64,000 nucleotides of DNA from Altererythrobacter sp. C41 (GTDB lineage Bacteria > Pseudomonadota > Alphaproteobacteria > Sphingomonadales > Sphingomonadaceae). Positions 18,625 to 26,158 of the stretch are shown piece after piece (position 1 is the first letter of the stretch; each line of letters opens with the position of its first letter). The DNA lies in contig NZ_JAEVFE010000001.1 in assembly GCF_016803135.1 (NCBI RefSeq), forward strand, positions 248,001 through 312,000, read 5' to 3'. Both the position numbers and the translations under genes were made by a program. The notes under the pieces were generated by a model. The model searched no databases and was not told the origin of the DNA. It worked only from the letters and a program-made list of their open reading frames with translations.

Positions 18625-19397
18625 GCGTTCGCCTTCGAAAAGAGGCGGTAGAAGTTGCGCGTGGTGGTCTCGGCAAGCTGTTCCAACGGTTCTCCGCGCA
18701 GATCCGCAATGAACTGGGCCGTGTTGCGCACGAACGCCGGCTCGCACTTCTTGCCGCGATGCGGCACGGGCGCGAGAAATGGACTGTCGGTCTCGACCAG
18801 CATCCGTTCGGCCGGCAATCCGGCTGCAATTTCCTGAAGTTCCGACGCGTTCTTGAAGGTCACTATGCCTGACAGGGAGATCGTGAGGCCCAGATCCAGA
18901 ACCTTGCGCCCGAACTCGGCCGAAGCGGTAAAGCAGTGGATCAGCGCCGGGAAAGCGCCCTTCTCCATTTCCTCGGCAAGGATTGCGGCGGTATCGTCCT
19001 CCGCATCGCGCGTATGGATGATTACCGGCAGACCGGTTTCCCGCGCGACGCCGATGTGTGTGCGGAACAGCGCCTGCTGCACGCCGCGGTCCGACTTGTC
19101 GTAGTAGTAGTCGAGCCCGGTTTCCCCGATGCCGATCACACGCGGATTTTCGGTTGCGGCGAGCAGTTCCGCGGCGCCGAGGTCTTCATGTGCATCGGCT
19201 TCGTGCGGATGGATGCCGACGCTCGCCCAGACGTCGCTCTCGCGTTCCGCGGTGCCGACCACCCTGTCCCATTCGCTGCGGCGGGTCGAGATGTTGAGAA
19301 AGCCCCCTACCCCGGCCGCTCGGGCACGAGCGAGCACGTCGGGCTGGTTCTCCGCCAGTCCTTCGTATTCGAGGTGACAGTGGCTGTCGATCAGCAT
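18621..19397 (-). CDS. tatD: TatD-family metal-dependent DNase
   Basis: A 258-aa TIM-barrel hydrolase of the TatD/YcfH family, with DNase activity in characterised members. Metal ligands are visible: H6 and H8 in DSHCHLE, Glu in IGETGLDYYY, His in IIHTRDAE and LIHCFT, and Asp in VETDSPFLAP. It overlaps metG by one base (TGATG) and the MBL gene by GTGA. metG-tatD-MBL is a common order in alphaproteobacteria. Confidence 0.93.
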   Translation of the reverse strand: MLIDSHCHLEYEGLAENQPDVLARARAAGVGGFLNISTRRSEWDRVVGTAERESDVWASVGIHPHEADAHEDLGAAELLAATENPRVIGIGETGLDYYYDKSDRGVQQALFRTHIGVARETGLPVIIHTRDAEDDTAAILAEEMEKGAFPALIHCFTASAEFGRKVLDLGLTISLSGIVTFKNASELQEIAAGLPAERMLVETDSPFLAPVPHRGKKCEPAFVRNTAQFIADLRGEPLEQLAETTTRNFYRLFSKANA

Positions 19398-20956
19398 CAG
19401 GCCGTCTCGCTCTCCGGCAACTCGAGACGCGGAAACACGCCGACCGGTTTGTCGAGAGCGAACCCGCCATCAACGAGCGCTTCGAACCAGGTGTCGTTCC
19501 CGATCGCGGCGTAGTCGCGTGCGTCCCGGGCGACGCCCATCTGGTCGAGCAAGGCGTCGGCCGCGCCGGGCACGACCGGCCGCACCGCGATCGCCAGATC
19601 GTGCACGCAGCGGAAGAGCGTCATCAGCACTGCCACCATCCGCGCGGGATCGGTCTTGCGCAGCGTCCAGGGCGCCTGCTCGTCGACATACTGGTTGCAG
19701 GCGAACACCGCCCGCATCCAGGCCTCCAGACCAACCGAGAAGTTGAGCCGTTCGAACTCACGCGGCAGATCCCCGGCGCAGGCGGTGCGCACGGCCGCTA
19801 ACAGCGACAGGTCCGCCGCGTCCGGCTCGCACGTGGCAAGTTTTCCATCCATGTTCTTGTGAATCATGGATAACGTCCGCTGCGCAAGATTGCCGAAGCT
19901 GTTCGCGAGCTCCGCATTGGCGCGGGTCACGATCGCTTCGGGCGAGTAGCTGCCGTCCTGCCCGAAGGCGATCTCGCGCAGGAAGAAATAGCGCAGCGGA
20001 TCGACCCCGAAGCGTTCCGCCAGTTCGAGCGGATCGGTCACGTTGCCGACCGATTTGGATTCCTTCTGGCCGCGGTTGAGCAGGAAGCCGTGACCGAACA
20101 CCTTCTTCGGCAGCGGCAGGCCTGCGCTCATCAGGAAAGCAGGCCAGTAGACCGTATGGAAGCGGACGATGTCCTTGCCGATCAGGTGCAGATCGGCCGG
20201 CCAGAACTTGCGCCAGAGTTCGGTGTCGTCGGGATAGCCGAGACCGGTGATGTAGTTGGTCAGAGCGTCGACCCAGACATACATAACGTGCCCGTCGCTG
20301 CCCGGAACCGGCACGCCCCAGTCGAAGCTCGTCCGGCTGACGGACAAGTCCTTCAGGCCGCCGGAAACGAAGGCGATCATCTCGTTACGGCGGCTCTCCG
20401 GTTCGACGAACCCCGGCGTGCGCAGGAGCTCCAGCAGCGGCTCCTGATACCTGGACAGGCGGAAGAACCAGCTTTCCTCGACGGTCCATTCGACCGGCGT
20501 GCCCTGCGGCGAAAGCTTGTCTCCGCCCTCGCCTTCGACCAGTTCCTTTTCGTCGTAGTAGGCCTCGTCGCGAACCGAGTACCAGCCTTCGTATCGGTCG
20601 AGGTAAAGGTCGCCATTCGCCTCCATTGCCCGCCAGATGGCCTGGCTGGCGCGGTGGTGGTCCTCCTCCACGGTGCGTATGAAGCGGTCATACGAGACGT
20701 TAAGGGCGTCGGCCATCACCTTGAAGTAGCCCGCCATTTCGTCGGCCAGTTCGCGCGCGGTCCTGCCCTGTTCGGCTGCCTTGCGCGCCATCTTGAGGCC
20801 GTGCTCGTCGGTGCCGGTCTGGAAGCGCACTTCGCGCCCCATGGCTCGCTGGAAGCGGGCGACGACGTCAGCCGCGACCGCCTCGTACGCGTGGCCGATG
20901 TGCGGCCGGCCGTTCGGATAGTTGATTGCGGTGGTGATATAGAAAGGGTCAGGCAT
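19397..20956 (-). CDS. metG: Methionyl-tRNA synthetase
   Basis: Charges tRNA-Met. The class I signatures are H19-IGH22 in RPHIGHAYEA and a KESKS version of KMSKS in GQKESKSVGN. At 519 aa it is the short form. The zinc-knuckle cysteines and the C-terminal tRNA-binding domain of E. coli MetG are both absent, as is usual in this lineage. It overlaps holB upstream by 8 bases and tatD downstream by one. Confidence 0.96.
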   Translation of the reverse strand: MPDPFYITTAINYPNGRPHIGHAYEAVAADVVARFQRAMGREVRFQTGTDEHGLKMARKAAEQGRTARELADEMAGYFKVMADALNVSYDRFIRTVEEDHHRASQAIWRAMEANGDLYLDRYEGWYSVRDEAYYDEKELVEGEGGDKLSPQGTPVEWTVEESWFFRLSRYQEPLLELLRTPGFVEPESRRNEMIAFVSGGLKDLSVSRTSFDWGVPVPGSDGHVMYVWVDALTNYITGLGYPDDTELWRKFWPADLHLIGKDIVRFHTVYWPAFLMSAGLPLPKKVFGHGFLLNRGQKESKSVGNVTDPLELAERFGVDPLRYFFLREIAFGQDGSYSPEAIVTRANAELANSFGNLAQRTLSMIHKNMDGKLATCEPDAADLSLLAAVRTACAGDLPREFERLNFSVGLEAWMRAVFACNQYVDEQAPWTLRKTDPARMVAVLMTLFRCVHDLAIAVRPVVPGAADALLDQMGVARDARDYAAIGNDTWFEALVDGGFALDKPVGVFPRLELPESETA

Positions 20957-21911
20957 CGGCGCGCTCGCTAGCGGGCGCGGCGGAGGCGAGCAAGGTGCCG
21001 ATCTCCATTACCAGCAGGCCCGGATCGAAATTGTAGGTCGGCGCTTCTCCCGCGAGGCGGACGAGCGCGGCATGGGCGTCCACGAGATTCGACCATTCGC
21101 GCCGGCCCTCCCCCGTCATCTGGCCGGCGAGCACCGAGCGGGCGAGATCGAGGATCGCGGTCATCCGCTCGCGGTCCGGACGCGCACCGATCGCCTCCGC
21201 CAGTTGCCCGCGCAGTTCGAAGCTCTGGTCGCCTTGGCGGACGATCTCCGTCATCAACCTGTCGAGCGGCGCAAGATCGCGTTCCACGAACTCGAGCGCC
21301 GCGCCGGGGGAGCCGCTCGCGGCGCGCACGGCCGCCTCGCGCGTTCGCGCATCCGCATCGGGCGTTTCGGCGGCAAGCCAGGCGGTCAGTTCCGCCTCGC
21401 CGAGCGAAGGGAACCGCAGCACGCGGCAGCGCGAGCGGATCGTCGGCAGGAGCTTCGCAGGCCGGTGCGCGACAAGCAGGAAGAAGGTGCCCGCGGGAGG
21501 CTCCTCGAGGCTCTTGAGCAGCGCGTTCGACGCGCTCTTCTCGAGGTCGTCCGCCGGGTCGATGATGACGGCGCGCCTTGAGCCCAGCGTCGGCCGGGTG
21601 GTCAGTCGTTGCTGCATCGCGCGAATCTGCGCGACGGCGATGTTGCGTTTGACCTCGTAGGGCCTGCCTTCCTCGCGCTTGCGTTCCTCCTTCTCGTCCT
21701 TCGGCAAATGGGTGAGAACGTGGACGTCCGGGTGAGGGCCCTGCGGCTGAGGAACACCCGGCTCGGCGCACAGCTCGCGCGCGGCCGCCTCTGCGAAGCG
21801 CATCTTGCCGAGCCCGCGCCGGCCCGCGAGGAGCCATGCGTGGTGCATGCGCTCCCCTTGCAGGGCGTCGCGCCATTGCCGCCAGGGTTCGTCGTGCCCA
21901 AGCATCGTCAT
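20949..21911 (-). CDS. holB: DNA polymerase III delta-prime subunit
   Basis: Clamp-loader subunit, 320 aa. The AAA+ fold is recognisable in HHAWLLAGRRGLGKMRFA, ASNALLKSLEEPPAGTFFLL (sensor region) and TIRSRCRVLRFPSL. The P-loop has M instead of S/T after its lysine, and the four zinc-binding cysteines of E. coli delta-prime are absent, both compatible with a non-ATP-binding delta-prime. I chose ATG 21911, which overlaps the tmk stop by one base; GTG 21914 is also in frame. Confidence 0.91.
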   Translation of the reverse strand: MTMLGHDEPWRQWRDALQGERMHHAWLLAGRRGLGKMRFAEAAARELCAEPGVPQPQGPHPDVHVLTHLPKDEKEERKREEGRPYEVKRNIAVAQIRAMQQRLTTRPTLGSRRAVIIDPADDLEKSASNALLKSLEEPPAGTFFLLVAHRPAKLLPTIRSRCRVLRFPSLGEAELTAWLAAETPDADARTREAAVRAASGSPGAALEFVERDLAPLDRLMTEIVRQGDQSFELRGQLAEAIGARPDRERMTAILDLARSVLAGQMTGEGRREWSNLVDAHAALVRLAGEAPTYNFDPGLLVMEIGTLLASAAPASERADA

Positions 21912-22549
21912 CACGCCGCCTCCCGCAGAAGCGGCTCGATCACCTCGAGAACGCGGGCGTGAACCTGCTCGGGCGTTCCTGTTCCGTCGACGACGGCGAA
22001 AGCCGAGGGGGCGGCGGCCGCGAAACCTCGGAAGGCCTCCGCCACTTGCGCGTGATAGCCGGCGTCGCGGCCGCCGATCGCATCGGACCGCCCCGCATCG
22101 CGTGCGGCGAGCCGCTCGGCCGCGATGTCGGGGGCGACGTCGATCAAGACGGCAAGGTCCGGCCGCAGCCCGCCACTGCCGATGTCGTGCAGCACACGCA
22201 CGGCATCGTCGCCCAGTCCGCCGGCGCTACCCTGATAGGCCCTGCTCGAATCAACGAAACGGTCGCACACGACCCATTGGCCGTTTTCGAGAGCCGGGCG
22301 AATGCGGCGCGCCACGTGATCCGCGCGCGCTGCCGCAAACAGCAGCGCCTCGGCAGGGGCGCCCCACCCCTCCCCCGGCGGTTGCAGCAGGAGCCCGCGA
22401 ATGGCTTCGGCGCCCGGCGTGCCGCCCGGCTCGCGGGTCAGTTCGACGCCAATGCCGCGCGCGGCGAGCGCTTCGGCGAGCATCTTCGCCTGGGTGGACT
22501 TGCCCGTCCCCTCGCCCCCTTCGAACGCGATGAAGCGGCCGCGGGTCAT
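21911..22549 (-). CDS. tmk: Thymidylate kinase
   Basis: Phosphorylates dTMP to dTDP for DNA synthesis. The 212-aa product has the P-loop GGEGTGKST (11-19), the substrate motif LTREPGGTPGAE, and VCDRFVDSSRAYQG. It is joined by ATGA to the D,D-carboxypeptidase gene upstream and by TGATG to holB downstream. tmk-holB adjacency is widely conserved. Confidence 0.96.
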   Translation of the reverse strand: MTRGRFIAFEGGEGTGKSTQAKMLAEALAARGIGVELTREPGGTPGAEAIRGLLLQPPGEGWGAPAEALLFAAARADHVARRIRPALENGQWVVCDRFVDSSRAYQGSAGGLGDDAVRVLHDIGSGGLRPDLAVLIDVAPDIAAERLAARDAGRSDAIGGRDAGYHAQVAEAFRGFAAAAPSAFAVVDGTGTPEQVHARVLEVIEPLLREAA

Positions 22550-23706
22550 CGAAACACGCCCACCACACCGTTCACCAGCCGTTGCCAGGCGTTCGCCTGC
22601 GGGACGGCCTCGCCCGTCAGCAGCGGCACCCGCGAGGGCGGTGCGCCTTCGATCGCGATTTCGAGGTCGGCAACGTGCGCGCCTTCTTCCAGCGGCGCTT
22701 CGAGCGGACCGTCGTAGCGGATCGTCAGGCTCGGCGTGACCCTGGCTCCGTCCGGAAACGTCGCGTGGATCGGCCCTGCCGCGACCAGCGGCACCGTGCT
22801 GCGCGCGCCCTCCTGCACCTGCGCTTCACCCACGTAACCGCCGCGCGCATAGAGCTTGCGCGTATCGAACGCCTCGAAGCCCCATTCCATCATCGCGATC
22901 GAAGCCTCGTTGCGGTCGCGCGGGGTGGGCGCGGTTGCCGCGACCATGACCAGCCGCCGGCCGTCGCGTTCTGCGCTGCCGAGGAAGCCGTAGCCGGCCT
23001 GGTTGGTGAAGCCGGTCTTGATCCCGTCGGCGCCCTCGACCCGGCCGGTGATAGGGTCGTGGTTCGCCTGAGCGATCCCACGGTAGGTCATACCCTCGCG
23101 CCCGAAATAGAATCGATAGAGGTCAGGGTGCCGGACGATCATCTCGCGGGCGAGGATGGCCAGGTCGGTGGCGGTCGTGAACGTCCGCCCTTCGTCCATC
23201 CAGCCGTTGGGCGTGCCGAAGTGGCTGTCGGTCATCCCGATTTCCCGCGCCTTGGCGTTCATCATCGCGACCCAGTTGTCGACCGAACCTGCCGCGCCTT
23301 CCGCCAGCACCACCGCTGCGTCGTTGGCGGAAACGCTCGTGATCCCCAGCAAGAGCGTCTCGACCGTGACCGGCGCGCTCCTGTCCAGGAACATGCGCGA
23401 TCCCTTACCGTGCCACTCGCGGTAGGCGTTTTCGCTCATCATGTACGACTGGCCGGGCGACAGTTCGCCATCGTCCATCAGCTCGAAGGCGAGGAACGCG
23501 GTCATCACCTTGGTGATGGAGGCGGGCATGAAGCGCCGGTCGGCCTCGCGCGAAAACAGCACCTGCCCGGAGGAGAGGTCGGCGAGCAGCGCGATCGGCG
23601 CGCCGGGGAACGGCTGCACCGCACCGGGCTCGGGATCGGCGCTTCCGGCCGCACTGGCAAGCGCCAGCGCGGGAAGCACGGCGAAATATCGAAGAAGACC
23701 GGTCAA
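22546..23706 (-). CDS. Serine-type D-alanyl-D-alanine carboxypeptidase (S11, PBP5/6 type)
   Basis: Trims the terminal D-Ala from peptidoglycan stem peptides in the periplasm. Active-site motifs are S63-ITK66, S126-AN128 and K230-TG232. A signal peptide covers about residues 1-22, and the C-terminal beta domain and amphipathic tail expected of PBP5 are present. Start is TTG 23706 with GGGAG about six bases upstream; no ATG lies nearby. It sits in a peptidoglycan cluster with rlpA-like and mltB genes and overlaps tmk by four bases. Confidence 0.93.
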   Translation of the reverse strand: MTGLLRYFAVLPALALASAAGSADPEPGAVQPFPGAPIALLADLSSGQVLFSREADRRFMPASITKVMTAFLAFELMDDGELSPGQSYMMSENAYREWHGKGSRMFLDRSAPVTVETLLLGITSVSANDAAVVLAEGAAGSVDNWVAMMNAKAREIGMTDSHFGTPNGWMDEGRTFTTATDLAILAREMIVRHPDLYRFYFGREGMTYRGIAQANHDPITGRVEGADGIKTGFTNQAGYGFLGSAERDGRRLVMVAATAPTPRDRNEASIAMMEWGFEAFDTRKLYARGGYVGEAQVQEGARSTVPLVAAGPIHATFPDGARVTPSLTIRYDGPLEAPLEEGAHVADLEIAIEGAPPSRVPLLTGEAVPQANAWQRLVNGVVGVFR

Positions 23707-23739
23707 TTGCGCTCCCGCCGCCGGCGGGGAGCCGGCGGA

Positions 23740-24717
23740 TCAACCTGCTGTGGACACTCTCGCGTCGCTATAACCGGCGGCGCGTACCTTGGCGAGCGCG
23801 GCTTCGGCCTGTCCACGGGTCGCGTAAGGGCCCGTGCGGACTCGGTAGAAGCGCCCGGCCTTCGAGACGAACCCGCCCAGCGCGTCGGCCGCCCGATCGG
23901 CGTTTTCTTTGTTCGAGAAGGCGGCGGCCTGAACCACGAAGGCACCGGCGGGCGCTTCCGATTGCGCAGGAGCCGTGCCGTCGAGAGGTTCGAGAGCATA
24001 TGCCGCAGCCGCCGGCTGTCTCGACGATGCAGGCGGTGCGCTGGGGGTCGGTTCGGGGCGTGCAAGGGGCGGCGCTGCGGTTGGCAAACCCGCCGTCTGA
24101 ACGCCCGAAGGAACCGGCGGCCTGCGACCGTCCGCCAGGCTGGCCGATCCCTCCTTTGGCAAGCTGCGCCGCAACACCCCGAGCAGGGTTTCCGGCGTGT
24201 CCATGCGCAGCGGTGCCCTTCGGTCGGCGCGAAGCTCGGCGCGCTGCACCTCAGGTGGATTGACCCGGCGCACACGCACGGGTGCTCCCGCGCCTGCGCC
24301 GAGCTGCACAAGCGCGTCGGGCGACAGCGCCACCAGTTGCTTGGTCGATATCGGACCCCGCCGCTCGACCCGTGCGAGAATGGTCCGTCCGGTTTCGAGC
24401 GAAGTCACCTCGACGTAGCTCGGCAGCGGAAGCGTCTTGTGTGCGGCCGTCACCCCTGCGCCGCCATCGTCAGCGGCCAGATAGCCGACCTCGTCGTAGT
24501 TCATCACATCGGTGGGGACGTACTCGATGCCGTCGACGGTGAACGGATCCCCCAGCACCATCGGATAATCGGCCGCCGGTCCGGTCACCTGCGCCGCGAG
24601 CGGAGATCCCGCCTCGGCAGCGGGACGATCGCCTCCACCGGTCAGCCCGCACCCGGCCAGGGCGACGCTCAGTGCGAGCGCGGCGGCTCCACGAAACAAG
24701 TCATCGGGCAATCTCAT
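23740..24717 (-). CDS. RlpA-like lipoprotein with SPOR domain, probable catalytic loss
   Basis: A lipoprotein (lipobox VALAGC) of about 325 aa. The middle has the RlpA double-psi beta-barrel with the conserved TAAHKTLPLPS. The C-terminal 75 residues are a SPOR domain (FVVQAAAFSNKENADRAADA), which binds denuded glycan at the division septum. RlpA enzymes normally carry INDRGPF; here it reads VERRGPI, so the catalytic Asp is replaced by Arg, and the upstream GR-TANGE-type segment is also missing. It may bind septal glycan without cutting it. ATG 24717 overlaps the end of mltB by 17 bases; GTG 24735 is possible. Confidence 0.85.
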   Translation of the reverse strand: MRLPDDLFRGAAALALSVALAGCGLTGGGDRPAAEAGSPLAAQVTGPAADYPMVLGDPFTVDGIEYVPTDVMNYDEVGYLAADDGGAGVTAAHKTLPLPSYVEVTSLETGRTILARVERRGPISTKQLVALSPDALVQLGAGAGAPVRVRRVNPPEVQRAELRADRRAPLRMDTPETLLGVLRRSLPKEGSASLADGRRPPVPSGVQTAGLPTAAPPLARPEPTPSAPPASSRQPAAAAYALEPLDGTAPAQSEAPAGAFVVQAAAFSNKENADRAADALGGFVSKAGRFYRVRTGPYATRGQAEAALAKVRAAGYSDARVSTAG

Positions 24718-25723
24718 CTGCAAGCAATCCCACACTCATCGCGTAGTAGTTCGAGCAGTTGTATTCGAGGATAACCCTATAATTTGCCGTTAAGAGCCAC
24801 GCTGGTGCCCCCGGCCCATCGGGCTGAAACAGCGAGGCCATCACGCTGTCGTTCAGAGGGCGCTGCGGCTGCACGCCAAGCGCGCGCCACTCGCCCACGG
24901 TCCGCCACTGGCTGTGCCGCTCGTGCACCCGCGGACACACCGGCGAGACGACCTTGCTACGCACCGCGGACCAGTTGAACCCGCTCGGCACCGAGGCGCG
25001 CACCCCCCAGGGCTGCCCGGCCCGCCAACCTGCATCGCGGAAATAGTTTGCGATCGACGCCAGCGTGTCGGCGCTATTGCTGAAGATGTTCGCCCGCCCG
25101 TCGCCGTCGCCGTCGGTCGCCAGGCGTAGATAGACGCTCGGCAGGAACTGCGGATTGCCGAATGCGCCGGCCCAGCTCCCCTTGAGCTGCGAGCGCGGAT
25201 ACCCCTTGTCGGCGACCTTGAGCAGGTCGACGAACTCGCCGGCGAACAGCTCCCTCCGGCGCCCTTCCCAGGCGAGCGTTGCGAGCGCCTGGGCCAGATC
25301 GAAGCTCCCGGTGACCGCGCCGTAGGCCGTTTCATGGCCCCAGATCGCGACCAGGACTTCGCCCGGCACACCGTATTCCCGCTCGATCGCACGGATCGTG
25401 CCGAGCGACGACGAATAGGCGCGCCTGCCGCCATTGATCCGCGCGGCATCGACATGCCTCTCGATATAGGACGACAGCGGCGGGAACCCGCTGCCGCTCG
25501 AAGACGATCCCGGCTGTCCGCGGTCGAGCTCGATCACGCGGTGATTGGGCTGGAGGCCCTGAGTCATGCGCACGATGGTTGCCTCGCTCACCCCTTCGGC
25601 CCGCGCCCGTGCGGCGAGCTGCTGGAGATAAGTATCGAACGGCATGTCCTGCGCCGCGACCGGGACTGCAGGTGTAAACATGGCGGCGGAGAGGGCGAGG
25701 GTCAGGAGAGCGCGCTTGATCAT
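24701..25723 (-). CDS. MltB-type lytic murein transglycosylase
   Basis: Cleaves the glycan backbone of peptidoglycan to 1,6-anhydro products. The signal peptide is about residues 1-25 (VPVAAQ). The catalytic glutamate is E131 in IWGHETAYGAVTGSFD, followed by the family pattern SWAGAFGNPQFLPS. The 340-aa length is normal, and there is no lipobox. It is the first gene of the nine-gene minus-strand chain; its start is divergent from tRNA-Ser with 124 bases between. Confidence 0.92.
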   Translation of the reverse strand: MIKRALLTLALSAAMFTPAVPVAAQDMPFDTYLQQLAARARAEGVSEATIVRMTQGLQPNHRVIELDRGQPGSSSSGSGFPPLSSYIERHVDAARINGGRRAYSSSLGTIRAIEREYGVPGEVLVAIWGHETAYGAVTGSFDLAQALATLAWEGRRRELFAGEFVDLLKVADKGYPRSQLKGSWAGAFGNPQFLPSVYLRLATDGDGDGRANIFSNSADTLASIANYFRDAGWRAGQPWGVRASVPSGFNWSAVRSKVVSPVCPRVHERHSQWRTVGEWRALGVQPQRPLNDSVMASLFQPDGPGAPAWLLTANYRVILEYNCSNYYAMSVGLLADEIAR

Positions 25724-25847
25724 GCGGACGTTGTGGCAGAGCTCAGTTTAACCGCAAATGATTTTCGATGTTTATGTTGGCGGCAGAGCCCAACCGACGC
25801 GCGGATGATGACAACCGCGCGCGCAGTCGCTAGCGCGCACAAACAGC

Positions 25848-25937
25848 GGACAGGTGGCCGAGTGGTTTAAGGCAGCGGTCTTGAAAACCGCCGTGGGTTA
25901 ACGCCCACCGTGGGTTCGAATCCCACCCTGTCCGCCA
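25848..25937 (+). tRNA. tRNA-Ser (anticodon TGA), CCA encoded
   Basis: A complete class II tRNA. The acceptor stem GGACAGG pairs with CCTGTCC, the discriminator is G, and the 3' CCA is in the DNA. The D-arm is GGCCGAGTGG; the anticodon loop CTTGAAA gives TGA, reading UCA and related Ser codons. The long variable arm GTGGGTTAACGCCCAC and the TpsiC arm GTGGGTTCGAATCCCAC are both present. Confidence 0.97.
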
Positions 25938-26037
25938 TCATCGGTCCCCACATGCGTTATTCCGACGCCAACCGTGGCGCCGGAAGGCTCGCTTTCGTTG
26001 CATTTTTGCGACACTTTCCCGGAAGAATAGGGTCTCT

Positions 26038-26098
26038 GCGCAATTTTATTTGCGAGAGCACCGGTCGTGTCGCATGCGAAGGTATGCAAATTTTGCGC
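26038..26098 (+). promoter_or_regulatory. AT-rich inverted repeat in the leader of the TonB receptor gene
   Basis: In the 221 bases between tRNA-Ser and the receptor gene, GCGCAA/ATTTGC (26038-26053) is complementary to GCAAAT/TTGCGC (26086-26098), with a smaller CGCATGCG palindrome between them at 26071. It could form a leader hairpin or an operator. The rest of this gap holds no gene that I can see. Support is structural only. Confidence 0.35.
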
Positions 26099-26158
26099 GT
26101 GAGGGCGTGATTTTGCTCTTGAGCCGGTTAGCGGCCTTTTCTTGGGGGAGCGAAAAGC

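Noticed and set aside
22582-24774. A 730-codon frame antisense to the D,D-carboxypeptidase and rlpA-like genes
   Set aside because: His/Arg/Asp-rich shadow; both minus-strand genes have signal sequences and active-site motifs.
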